Assembly (NCBI RefSeq): GCF_001421515.1
Contig: NZ_LMKM01000012.1
Coordinates: 366,335 to 430,334 of the forward strand
Reading direction: 5' to 3'
Source of the DNA: Pedobacter sp. Leaf216
GTDB lineage: Bacteria > Bacteroidota > Bacteroidia > Sphingobacteriales > Sphingobacteriaceae
DNA length: 64,000 bases
Positions 1-7,663 of the stretch are shown here, piece by piece; position 1 is the stretch's first letter; the number at the start of each line of letters is the position of its first letter. The notes beneath the pieces are model-generated. The model did no database searches and had not been told where the DNA came from. It was given only the letters and a program-made list of their open reading frames with translations. Made by a program: the position numbers and the translations under genes.

Positions 1-1338
1 GCAAATAGTGGTTTTTCTGGCTCCGGAGATTATTTTTTTATTAATTTCTTCTATTATGGAAACATGATTTTAAACATCATATTTTCTGTCGCTATTGTTT
101 TGGCTATTTTAAGGACAATCTTTATTGCATATTTAGCTATCAGACAACGAAAAAGAGCTAAAAGCAATGTTGGCAAATTAATCACAAATCCAATAGAAAA
201 AGTAAGCATCATCATCCCCGCTTATAATGAAGAAGTTACCGCTGTGCAAACCATCAACAGCTTGCTAAAAACCACTTACCCCGATTTCGAGCTGATATTT
301 GTTGATGATGGCTCAAAAGATAAAACCTTTGATATCATTAACGAACATTTTGGAAATCACCCGCAGGTAAAGGTTTTCAGAAAGGCAAATGGCGGCAAAG
401 CATCGGCACTAAACTATGGTATATCAAAAGCAACTTCCGATTTTGTAGTTTGCATTGATGCCGATACCCAGCTAAAAGATGATGCAGTTACCGAGTTGAT
501 GTGCTATTTCTACAGTGATAAAATAGCTGCCGTAGCAGGAACGGTTAAAGTAGGCAATGCCAATAATATCATTACCAAATGGCAATCAATAGAATACATT
601 ACAGCTCAAAATATGGATAGGCGTGCTTTTGATCTGCTAAACACCATTACCGTTGTACCCGGTGCGATTGGTGCATTCAGAAAAAATGTAATTCTTGAAG
701 TGGGTGGTTTTACCATTGATACCCTTGCAGAAGATTGCGATTTAACCATGCGCATTTTAAGGGCAGGTTACAAAGTTAAAAATTGTGATAGTGCAATTGC
801 GTACACCGAAGCACCAGAAACCGTAAATATGCTGTTGAAACAGCGTTTCCGTTGGAGTTTTGGGGTAATGCAAAGTTTTTGGAAAAACAGGAAAACTTTA
901 CTTAATAAGAAATATGGCTACTTTGGAATGGTAGGAATGCCTAATATCTTAATTTATCAGATCATTTTACCGTTATTTTCACCGCTAGCCGATCTTTTCA
1001 TGCTTATTTCGCTCATTAGCGGCTTGTTTTCATTAAGTGCGATCAATAATTTAACCTTAACAGGCTTTTCAGGTATATTAAGTTTACATAATGGTTTTGG
1101 CCAGGTACTTTTTTATTACATCATTTTTATTGTTGTGGATATGATTTTTGCCGCTATAGCTTTCCGGATGGAAAAAGAAAAATACACGAATTTACTCTAC
1201 ATCTTTCCGCAACGTTTTTTCTGGAGGCAATTGATGTATGTTGTGCTGTTTCGCTCTTTCAGAAAAGCCATAAAAGGTGAATTGGAAACTTGGGGAACAA
1301 TAAAAAGAACAGGTAACGTTAAAGGGCAGCTAGTTTAA
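1..1338 (+). CDS. Processive family 2 glycosyltransferase, 5'-truncated by window edge
   Basis: Membrane-bound GT2 enzyme of the hyaluronan/PNAG/cellulose synthase type, expected to polymerise or transfer a sugar from a nucleotide-sugar on the cytoplasmic face. Numbering from the ATG at 64: an N-terminal membrane helix (about 3-25), the UDP-binding DD at 81-82, the metal-binding DAD at 132-134, the catalytic-base motif AED at 222-224 and QRFRW at 260-264, then three or four C-terminal membrane helices. The frame stays open from base 1 to the ATG at 64, and those 21 codons encode an aromatic, hydrophobic stretch, so the true start probably lies outside the window. Related Bacteroidota proteins are fused behind a polysaccharide deacetylase and/or GH18-like domain; that fusion is an inference here. 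Substrate is not determinable. Confidence 0.85.
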   Translation, partial: ANSGFSGSGDYFFINFFYYGNMILNIIFSVAIVLAILRTIFIAYLAIRQRKRAKSNVGKLITNPIEKVSIIIPAYNEEVTAVQTINSLLKTTYPDFELIFVDDGSKDKTFDIINEHFGNHPQVKVFRKANGGKASALNYGISKATSDFVVCIDADTQLKDDAVTELMCYFYSDKIAAVAGTVKVGNANNIITKWQSIEYITAQNMDRRAFDLLNTITVVPGAIGAFRKNVILEVGGFTIDTLAEDCDLTMRILRAGYKVKNCDSAIAYTEAPETVNMLLKQRFRWSFGVMQSFWKNRKTLLNKKYGYFGMVGMPNILIYQIILPLFSPLADLFMLISLISGLFSLSAINNLTLTGFSGILSLHNGFGQVLFYYIIFIVVDMIFAAIAFRMEKEKYTNLLYIFPQRFFWRQLMYVVLFRSFRKAIKGELETWGTIKRTGNVKGQLV

Positions 1339-1409
1339 TGGCTGCTAATGGATATCTGTTGCATAAAACAGATAATGATTGTCAACGTTGGTGTTAAGTT
1401 ATAAAAATT

Positions 1410-1434
1410 GGGGTGCAAATAATATTTACACCCC
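1410..1434. terminator. Stem-loop between convergent glycosyltransferase and ispF genes
   Basis: GGGGTG and CACCCC arms, with an inner AAAT/ATTT pairing, form a strong hairpin about 75 nt past the glycosyltransferase stop. There is no long T-run, so it may be a weak bidirectional terminator or an mRNA 3' end. The rest of 1339-1589 shows nothing recognisable. Confidence 0.45.
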
Positions 1435-1589
1435 ATAACTTCATTCCCAAATCAATTGGATAGCTTGGTAACTTAAAGGGAAATAAGATTTTCTCTTTCG
1501 TGCGAGTTGTATACCATTAGTTAGCTTTATCCTGATTTTTGCGTCTACTTACCCATTTCAGACTTCAGCGGAAGAAAATTTCAACACCG

Positions 1590-2069
1590 TTATGATTTTT
1601 CAATCAGACAAACGGCATAGGCAACCACACCTTCTTCCCTACCAATAAAGCCCATTTGCTCGTTTGTAGTGGCCTTAATTGAAATATCTTCTGTAGATAT
1701 GCCTATTGCATCGGCAATATGCTGTTGCATTGCAGGGATATGCGGATTAATTTTGGGAGCTTCAAGGCAAAGCATTGCATCGATATTTCCTATTTGCCAC
1801 CCTTTTTCGGTCAATAACTTAACGGTTTCTTTCAATAAAATCAGGCTACTGATTCCTTTCCATCTATCATCGGTATTTTTAAAATGAAAGCCTATATCGC
1901 GAAGGTTCGCCGCACCTAATAGTGCATCGCAGATGGCGTGAAGTAATACATCAGCATCCGAATGCCCAAAAGCGCCCTTATGATGATCCAAAGTAACACC
2001 ACCAACAACAAAAGGATGCTGATCTTTTAATTGATGTACATCGAATCCGAAACCTACTTTAATTTTCAT
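1590..2069 (-). CDS. ispF: 2-C-methyl-D-erythritol 2,4-cyclodiphosphate synthase IspF
   Basis: Cytoplasmic enzyme of the MEP isoprenoid pathway. It converts CDP-methylerythritol 2-phosphate to the 2,4-cyclodiphosphate with release of CMP. At 159 residues it is full length for the family. The metal ligands are visible as D10-V-H12 and H44, with the signature GHSDADV at 35-41, and the C-terminal half keeps the TTNEQMGFIGREEG region. It starts 21 nt after the porV stop on the same strand, so the two are probably cotranscribed. The function is near certain. Confidence 0.97.
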   Translation of the reverse strand: MKIKVGFGFDVHQLKDQHPFVVGGVTLDHHKGAFGHSDADVLLHAICDALLGAANLRDIGFHFKNTDDRWKGISSLILLKETVKLLTEKGWQIGNIDAMLCLEAPKINPHIPAMQQHIADAIGISTEDISIKATTNEQMGFIGREEGVVAYAVCLIEKS

Positions 2070-2090
2070 GTATATTTTGCTTTAGTCTTA

Positions 2091-3278
2091 TTATCTTTTG
2101 CCTTTATTTTCGCCAAAGTTAAACAATAGACCAAAACGAAGGGTATTTGCAAGCGGACTGCTTTGCGCATTTGCAATTAAATAAGAAAAATCGATATTAA
2201 AAATATTATACTTTAAGCCAAGGCCCAAGGTAAAATAACGGCTATCGCCCTTTTTAGGGCTTTGATAATTGTAACCTGCCCGAACAGCAAATTGCTGGTT
2301 ATACCAGTATTCTAAACCAGTAGAAATTCCTACTTCTTTCAATTCTTCGCTAAAACCACCTGGTGCATCGCTAAAAGAACCAAAAATACCTGCAGGCACC
2401 GAACGGTTTGGATCTTTTCCGCTTACGATATTATTGTTCGAGTCATAAATCGGTTGTGTAGGTACCAAAAGCTTGTTAAAATCCAATGCAAAAGTGATCG
2501 TACTAAAATCATCTACGTTTACAGTAGATGCACCTCCAATCTTGAAATTGGTAGGTAGAAAGAAATTTTCGCCACCATCAGAATAACTCATTTTTGTCCC
2601 GATGTTCGAAATATTGGCACCAGCCGAAAGAATAGCCGGTTTACCAAATAATGTGGATGTTGTTTTGTACAATCCTGATACATCAACGGCAACAGCATTT
2701 CCTGAATGTACCTGACCCGAAGATGAAAATTGCCCGGAGGCCAAATTGGAATAAATATACCGTAGAGAAGTTCCGAGCGAAAACTCTTCACCAAAATTAC
2801 GCGCAAAAGAAACATCAAAAGCCAGTTCATTTGGATTGGAAATCCCAAGATCCTGCTGGTTGATATCGGTAAGCTGAATTGATCCTAAAGAAAAATAACG
2901 CAATGATGCACCAATGGTATTGCGGTCGTCTAATTTATAAAACCCACTAAGATAAGCGAGGTTAATATCAGGAACCAAACTTTTTAACCACGGACTATAG
3001 GAAACAGAAAAACCGTAAGGTTTATCCAAAAAAGCAAGTTTAGCGGCATTTATACTGGCCGAATTTACATCACCTGCAACAGCTACGCCGGCATCACCCA
3101 TTGCGCCAGCACGGGCATCGGGAGTAATAAGCAGAAATGGAACTGCCGTTACAATATTGTTTGCCTCGCTACCATTTGTTTGGGTATTGCCTATGGTTAC
3201 CTGAGCATTTGTTTTACCAAATACCAAGGCCATTGAGAGTGCAGAAAAAGCAAGTTTACTGATGTACTTGAAATTCAT
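2091..3278 (-). CDS. porV: Type IX secretion system outer-membrane protein PorV
   Basis: Outer-membrane beta-barrel of the FadL-like fold. PorV (LptO) shuttles T9SS cargo from the SprA translocon to the PorU sortase and is needed for cell-surface attachment of C-terminal-domain cargo. The 395-residue protein has a signal peptide (about 1-25, ending near TNAQ). The early mature region reads VPFLLITPDARAGAMGDAGVA, which is typical of PorV, and the remainder is beta-rich barrel sequence ending in an aromatic-rich strand. It is divergent from gldJ across 663 bp. In Flavobacterium porV, porU and gldJ are neighbours, but porU is not in this window. ispF follows 21 nt downstream. Confidence 0.92.
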   Translation of the reverse strand: MNFKYISKLAFSALSMALVFGKTNAQVTIGNTQTNGSEANNIVTAVPFLLITPDARAGAMGDAGVAVAGDVNSASINAAKLAFLDKPYGFSVSYSPWLKSLVPDINLAYLSGFYKLDDRNTIGASLRYFSLGSIQLTDINQQDLGISNPNELAFDVSFARNFGEEFSLGTSLRYIYSNLASGQFSSSGQVHSGNAVAVDVSGLYKTTSTLFGKPAILSAGANISNIGTKMSYSDGGENFFLPTNFKIGGASTVNVDDFSTITFALDFNKLLVPTQPIYDSNNNIVSGKDPNRSVPAGIFGSFSDAPGGFSEELKEVGISTGLEYWYNQQFAVRAGYNYQSPKKGDSRYFTLGLGLKYNIFNIDFSYLIANAQSSPLANTLRFGLLFNFGENKGKR

Positions 3279-3941
3279 CCTTTAAAGGTACGTAATTTTA
3301 GATTTTGGTATTTAGCAATAACTGGAGAATATATCCTTTAACGTAAAACCAAAACTTATATTTCACCAAATTACGAATTCTATGATTATTTACTAATTAA
3401 ACCTACGATTTTTACATACCAGTGTGACTGTAGATAATGTAAGTACAAAGCCAGTAGCAGTTTAGCTAAATTATTGAATTCATATTTCTCAAATTTTATC
3501 TTTTAACCACTTGGGATATTGCCCTGATCTATAAAAACCAATAAATCAAATATGGTTAATTTATTGATAATCTCCATCAAATAATTATAACAGAACATTT
3601 AATTTTCAATTATTAAACCCATCAACAGCTCCATAGCCGAAATATATTAATAGATCCCTTTATTTTATTGAGGTTGATTTGTAGAATTTTTACACCACAA
3701 CTTAAATTACTTTCTTTAAACAGACTACACAATTTTAAGATTAATTTATTTTATCTAGCTTATTTATAAATATTTAGCTAAATTTATACTTCAAAACTAA
3801 ACAGACACAATACCACGTAAAATAATACGCTATGCCTTAAAAATATATTCAATATTTTATTCTCACATTATTTATATATTCATTTAAAATTGTTTAATTT
3901 TATCGGTTGAATCCCCGTAGGAACGACATCGAACGTATTAT
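3279..3941. other. AT-rich divergent intergenic region between porV and gldJ
   Basis: 663 bp without a credible coding frame on either strand. It is strongly AT-rich, with several runs of alternating TTTA/AAAT, and it must hold the divergent promoters of porV and gldJ. I found no perfect TAnnTTTG element close to either start; TAAATTTA at about 3778-3785 on the plus strand is one base off but lies about 155 nt before gldJ. No stable hairpin or repeat stands out. An unannotated small RNA or a porU remnant is possible, but nothing in the sequence supports one. Confidence 0.5.
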
Positions 3942-5627
3942 ATGAAAAAACTATTACTATATTCTTTTACCTGTTTGTCATTAGCAGCTTTACTTTCGGG
4001 TTGTAGCTCAAAAAGTGCCAGCTCAAGCAAAACAGGTATTCCTTATGCCGATAGGAAAAGCAAAAACAACCAATCTGGTGCGTTTGCTGTAGCAACACAA
4101 TACAAAAGGGCACCAGGACCGGGTTTAATTCCGATTGAAGGCGGAGTTTTGGTAGTAGGTGGCAGTGCCATTGAAGTACCTGGTGTAGAGCCAAATATTT
4201 ATAATTATAAAAGGCAGGTAACGGTGCCGTCTTTTTATATGGATGAAACCGAAGTTTCGAATACCGACTGGTTAGAATACCTGCACTGGATCCGTTACAA
4301 CTTTCCAGAAGATCGCGAATTTTACTACAATGAGCTGCCGGATACTTTAGTTTGGCGCCAGGCTTTATCTTATAACGAACCTTATGTAGACAATTACTTA
4401 AGACATCCGGCTTATCGCGATTATCCTGTTGTAGGTGTTTCGTGGGAACAGGCTTCACGGTATTGCGAATGGAGAACGTCCAGAGCAAATGAATTTATTT
4501 TACGTGAGAAAGGTATCTTAACAGATTACAGAACTTTAGCTGGCAACGGAAGAGGAAACAACAATGCAACCGCGGCGGCTACGCCAAAACCATCTAAACC
4601 TTTTAATACTGATGCTTATTTAAATAACCAGTATGATGATAAGGGTAAAAATGCACCGATTGATTACAATACTCAATCTGGAGCGGCTACTTCAACTGCT
4701 GGTGGTACAGCGGCTACAGGCGGAGGTAGAAACAATCAGCCAAGAAGAACTGCAACACTTGAAGATGGTGTAATTATGCAGCCTTACCGCCTACCAACAG
4801 AAGCCGAATGGGAATATGCTGCTTTGGGTTTAATTGGCAATACAGAATACGAAAACATCAACCAAAACAAAATTTACCCTTGGAACGGTTTGGGCGTGAG
4901 TTCTGCAAAAAAGAAAACCAGAGGTATGATTCAGGCCAACTTTAAAAGGGCTCCTGGAGATTATATGGGTGTTGGTGGTTCATTGAATGATAAAGGAGAT
5001 TTAACTGTTCCTGTTATTCAATATACGCCAAATGATTTCGGTTTGTATAACATGGCCGGTAACGTAAATGAGTGGGTAAATGATGTTTACAGAACTGCTA
5101 CTTTTACTGATGCTGATGCATTTAACCCATACCGTGGTAACTATTTCACCAATAAAAAATTAGAAGATTCGCAAAGCGGCAAAATTGCCCTTGATAAATA
5201 TGGCAATCCGATTAAGGAAAATGCATATGCAGGCAGAAAACAAACCTGGGCAGAAAAACAAGCTCAGGCAAAACGTTCTGATTCAATTTCAAAATCGACA
5301 GATCCTCAAGCTACATCAGCTACTGCTTCAACAAGTTATCAGGCCGATCAGAGGGGTTACCGTGATAGACAAAACACTTTATTGAATGAAGAAGGCGTTA
5401 CACTTGTGAACGATAAATCCAGAGTATATAAAGGCGGTTCATGGAACGATATGGCTTACTGGTTAAACCCTGCAACACGACGTTTTATGCAACAGGATGA
5501 ATCATCTGCAGAAGTTGGATTCCGTTGTGCCATGACAATGCTTGGTGCGCCTGAGATTAGTACCGCAGGAAAAAGAAGTTTTAAAAACCCTCCACAAAAA
5601 CCTTACAGGGTTAGCAGAGGTAAATAA
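3942..5627 (+). CDS. gldJ: Gliding motility / T9SS lipoprotein GldJ
   Basis: Outer-membrane lipoprotein essential for gliding motility and for stability of GldK and the T9SS ring in Flavobacterium johnsoniae. The 561-residue protein has a lipoprotein signal ending in the lipobox LLSG-C21. An FGE-sulfatase-like (formylglycine-generating-enzyme fold) domain runs from about 65 to 535, with landmarks FYMDETEVSNTDW (about 98-110), YRLPTEAEWEYAA, YNMAGNVNEW and a closing VGFRC. The ALPDTLVW-like and NYLRHPAYRDYPVVGVSW segments fit GldJ better than its paralogue GldK. A low-complexity insert (about 200-275, rich in Asn, Ala, Gly and Thr) and a Gln/Ser-rich insert (about 440-475) interrupt the fold. 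It is monocistronic and followed by a strong terminator; gldKLMN are not adjacent. Confidence 0.9.
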   Translation: MKKLLLYSFTCLSLAALLSGCSSKSASSSKTGIPYADRKSKNNQSGAFAVATQYKRAPGPGLIPIEGGVLVVGGSAIEVPGVEPNIYNYKRQVTVPSFYMDETEVSNTDWLEYLHWIRYNFPEDREFYYNELPDTLVWRQALSYNEPYVDNYLRHPAYRDYPVVGVSWEQASRYCEWRTSRANEFILREKGILTDYRTLAGNGRGNNNATAAATPKPSKPFNTDAYLNNQYDDKGKNAPIDYNTQSGAATSTAGGTAATGGGRNNQPRRTATLEDGVIMQPYRLPTEAEWEYAALGLIGNTEYENINQNKIYPWNGLGVSSAKKKTRGMIQANFKRAPGDYMGVGGSLNDKGDLTVPVIQYTPNDFGLYNMAGNVNEWVNDVYRTATFTDADAFNPYRGNYFTNKKLEDSQSGKIALDKYGNPIKENAYAGRKQTWAEKQAQAKRSDSISKSTDPQATSATASTSYQADQRGYRDRQNTLLNEEGVTLVNDKSRVYKGGSWNDMAYWLNPATRRFMQQDESSAEVGFRCAMTMLGAPEISTAGKRSFKNPPQKPYRVSRGK

Positions 5628-5633
5628 TAAAAA

Positions 5634-5661
5634 AGTCCCGATGAAAATCGGGACTTTTTTT
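5634..5661 (+). terminator. Intrinsic terminator of gldJ
   Basis: Nine-pair stem AGTCCCGAT/ATCGGGACT with a GAAA tetraloop followed by eight T residues, beginning 6 nt after the gldJ stop. The core stem and loop are the same as in the thr attenuator hairpin at 32704. Confidence 0.93.
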
Positions 5662-5706
5662 ATGTCTTATAGTTTGTAGTCTACTTCGACTAATTTAAAT
5701 GAAACT

Positions 5707-5733
5707 CGTCATCTCGACTGAAGCGAAATGACG
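5707..5733. repeat. REP-like palindrome, CGTCATCTCGACTGAAGCG type
   Basis: Short imperfect palindrome with terminal CGTCAT and ATGACG, lying between the convergent gldJ terminator and the biotin carrier gene. It shares its termini with five other intergenic elements in the window. Confidence 0.6.
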
Positions 5734-5742
5734 TATCTTGAA

Positions 5743-6243
5743 TTACTTAAACTGAATCAAGATCTGATTTTTCTCTACCTTATCACCTTGTTTAATTAGT
5801 ATTTTTTTAACTACTCCATCCGTTGAGGATTTTAATATATTTTCCATTTTCATGGCCTCAAGGATAAGCAGGTTGTCGCCTTTTATTACTTCGGCATTTT
5901 CTTCTACCAAAACTTTAAGTACCAAGCCAGGCATGGGGGCTTTAATTTCAGACACTTTATTTGTGGCTAAATTATCTAATCCAAGCTGCTTTAATAAAAC
6001 ATCAAACTGATCTTCGATACTAAGCTGGTAAATATTCCCATTGACTTTTATTTTACAGGTTTTATCTGTTTTATTAAGTTCTATAAGCTCAGTATTAAAA
6101 GATTTATGCTCATATAAAACATGGACATTATTATTTCCCAAGGTGCTTAAATCAAGCTGCACAGGTTGGCCATTAACCAAAAAAGCTGAATCTTTTTGCT
6201 CAACTTCAAATACAAATTGATCATTTACTTTTATTTTATGCAT
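5743..6243 (-). CDS. Biotin/lipoyl-domain protein (acyl-CoA carboxylase biotin carrier)
   Basis: 166 residues. The C-terminal biotinyl domain (about 98-166) has the canonical EAMKMEN motif, so Lys132 is the expected biotinylation site. The N-terminal half resembles the region that precedes the biotin domain in propionyl-CoA and pyruvate-carboxylase-type alpha subunits. The protein should carry carboxybiotin for an acyl-CoA or 2-oxoacid carboxylase whose biotin carboxylase and carboxyltransferase subunits are not in the window. It is the last gene of a long minus-strand run and starts 3 nt after the DUF4159 gene. Which carboxylase it serves cannot be told from context. Confidence 0.85.
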   Translation of the reverse strand: MHKIKVNDQFVFEVEQKDSAFLVNGQPVQLDLSTLGNNNVHVLYEHKSFNTELIELNKTDKTCKIKVNGNIYQLSIEDQFDVLLKQLGLDNLATNKVSEIKAPMPGLVLKVLVEENAEVIKGDNLLILEAMKMENILKSSTDGVVKKILIKQGDKVEKNQILIQFK

Positions 6244-6246
6244 AGC

Positions 6247-6945
6247 TTATTGAGTTAAGGCGTACTGAACCAAATTCGCGCCCATTTTAAGCGCTTTAGT
6301 TCTCGTTTCTTGTGTATCTTCAGGGTAAGTACCAAAATCTTCCCAGCCGTTACCTAAATCGCACTCATAGGTGTAATAACAAACTACCCTTCCTTTATAT
6401 ACTAAAGCAAATCCTTGTGGCCTTTTATTATCATGTTCATGAATTTTCGGTAAGCCGCCCGGAAACTTAAATTTCTGGTTGTATATAGCATGATTTGCAG
6501 GCAATTCGACAAAATTCAGCTCAGGAAACACTTTTTTCATTTGTGGCCTAATAAATTTGTCCAAACCGTAGTTATCATCAATGTGCAAAAATCCTCCCCC
6601 GGTAAGATACTGTCTTAAATTTTTCACTTCCTGATCGCTAAAAACCACATTTCCATGCCCGGTCATATAAACAAAAGGATAATTGAAAATTTCTTTAGAG
6701 CCAACTTCAACTATGCTTTCTTCGGCATAAAAATTAGTTCTCAAATTAGCGTTACAGTATGCTATTAAATTTGGCAACGCGGTTCTGTCTGCATACCAAT
6801 CGCCACCACCACTGTATTTTAATTTTGCCATCCGGTAGGTTGGTGGAGTAAAAGCGAAAAGCATAAAGCTAAAAGCTAAAAGACCAAAGCTGAAAGACCA
6901 AAGCTGAAACCTGGAAAACTGAAAATTAAAAATTGAAAACTTCAA
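6247..6945 (-). CDS. DUF4159 domain protein with unusual N-terminus
   Basis: 232 residues. The body (about 40-232) matches the DUF4159 family, a class-I-glutamine-amidotransferase-like fold often found near MoxR/BatA-type genes. Visible segments include KLKYSGGGDWYADRTALPNL, YVTGHG-like YMTGHGNVVFSD and a GGGFLHIDDNYG turn. No catalytic role is established. Residues 1-33 are a Phe/Ser-rich hydrophobic stretch that would serve as signal peptide or membrane anchor. Its DNA is a simple repeat (AAAGCTGAA/AAAGCTAAA units) of the kind found in spacers elsewhere in this window. Alternative starts exist at Met28 and Met39. It begins 5 nt downstream of rsmE. Confidence 0.8.
   Translation of the reverse strand: MKFSIFNFQFSRFQLWSFSFGLLAFSFMLFAFTPPTYRMAKLKYSGGGDWYADRTALPNLIAYCNANLRTNFYAEESIVEVGSKEIFNYPFVYMTGHGNVVFSDQEVKNLRQYLTGGGFLHIDDNYGLDKFIRPQMKKVFPELNFVELPANHAIYNQKFKFPGGLPKIHEHDNKRPQGFALVYKGRVVCYYTYECDLGNGWEDFGTYPEDTQETRTKALKMGANLVQYALTQ
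6845..6945. repeat. Microrepeat tract overlapping the start of the DUF4159 gene
   Basis: On the plus strand the tract reads as tandem variants of AAAGCTAAAAG, then AGACCAAAGCTGAA twice, then AACTGAAAATTAAAAATTGAAAAC. This is the style of the spacer repeats at 23723 and around the tRNA genes, but here it is in frame and encodes the putative signal sequence. Confidence 0.7.
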
Positions 6946-6950
6946 ATTGA

Positions 6951-7655
6951 TTATCGGTTAAGGTAATTGATTTCAAAACAAACAGCTAACGCAGCAGTTT
7001 CAGTGCGTAATCTGTTATCACCTAAAGTTAATGCTTTAAAGCCTTTGTTCAAAGCTAAATTAACTTCATCAGGTGTGAAATCTCCTTCGGGACCAATAAG
7101 AACCAGATATTTTTGATTTGGGGTGATAAGATTGGAGATGTACTGCTTTTCACCACTATCAATGCAATGTGCAATTAACTGCTCTCCATCAAAAGGAATT
7201 TTTAAAAACGTATCGAAAGAAACAGCATCGTTTAATTTTGGATGATAAGCTTTTATCGACTGTTTTACGGCAGAAGTAATTACCTTGTTCAAGCGGTCTT
7301 CTTTAACCACTCTACGCTCTGATCGATCGGTAATAATTGGTGTAATTTCATCAATTCCCAATTCGGTGGCTTTTTCTAAAAACCATTCCATCCGATCGAT
7401 ATTTTTTGTGGGGGCAACGGCAATATGCAGATAATGGTTTCTTTTATGAAACTCGGTTTCTACACTTAATATTGATAAGGTAACTTTTTTTGGATTATCG
7501 GAAGTAATTTCAGCAGTGTAAAAACCACCCTTTCCATCAACCAGATTCACAATTGTACCAACGGCCAGCCGAAGTACCCTAACGCAATGCTTGCTTTCTT
7601 CTTCGTTAAGGGTATAGGTATTTTGGGTAATATCCGGTGTATAGAAAATATGCAT
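6951..7655 (-). CDS. rsmE: 16S rRNA (uracil-1498-N3)-methyltransferase RsmE
   Basis: SPOUT-class methyltransferase that makes m3U1498 in 16S rRNA using S-adenosylmethionine. It is full length at 234 residues. An N-terminal PUA-like domain (about 1-68) is followed by the trefoil-knot catalytic domain. Visible motifs are EKATELG at 94-100, RSERRV at 111-116, the knot loop IGPEGDF at 187-193 and LGDNRLRTETAA at 211-222. It lies 8 nt downstream of the CorC-type gene, with DUF4159 just after it. No oddities. Confidence 0.96.
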   Translation of the reverse strand: MHIFYTPDITQNTYTLNEEESKHCVRVLRLAVGTIVNLVDGKGGFYTAEITSDNPKKVTLSILSVETEFHKRNHYLHIAVAPTKNIDRMEWFLEKATELGIDEITPIITDRSERRVVKEDRLNKVITSAVKQSIKAYHPKLNDAVSFDTFLKIPFDGEQLIAHCIDSGEKQYISNLITPNQKYLVLIGPEGDFTPDEVNLALNKGFKALTLGDNRLRTETAALAVCFEINYLNR

Positions 7656-7663
7656 AGTTGAAA

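Noticed and set aside
3942..5627. Identification as GldK
   Set aside because: The 561-residue length, the internal DTLVW/NYLRHPAY segments, proximity to porV and absence of gldLMN favour GldJ.
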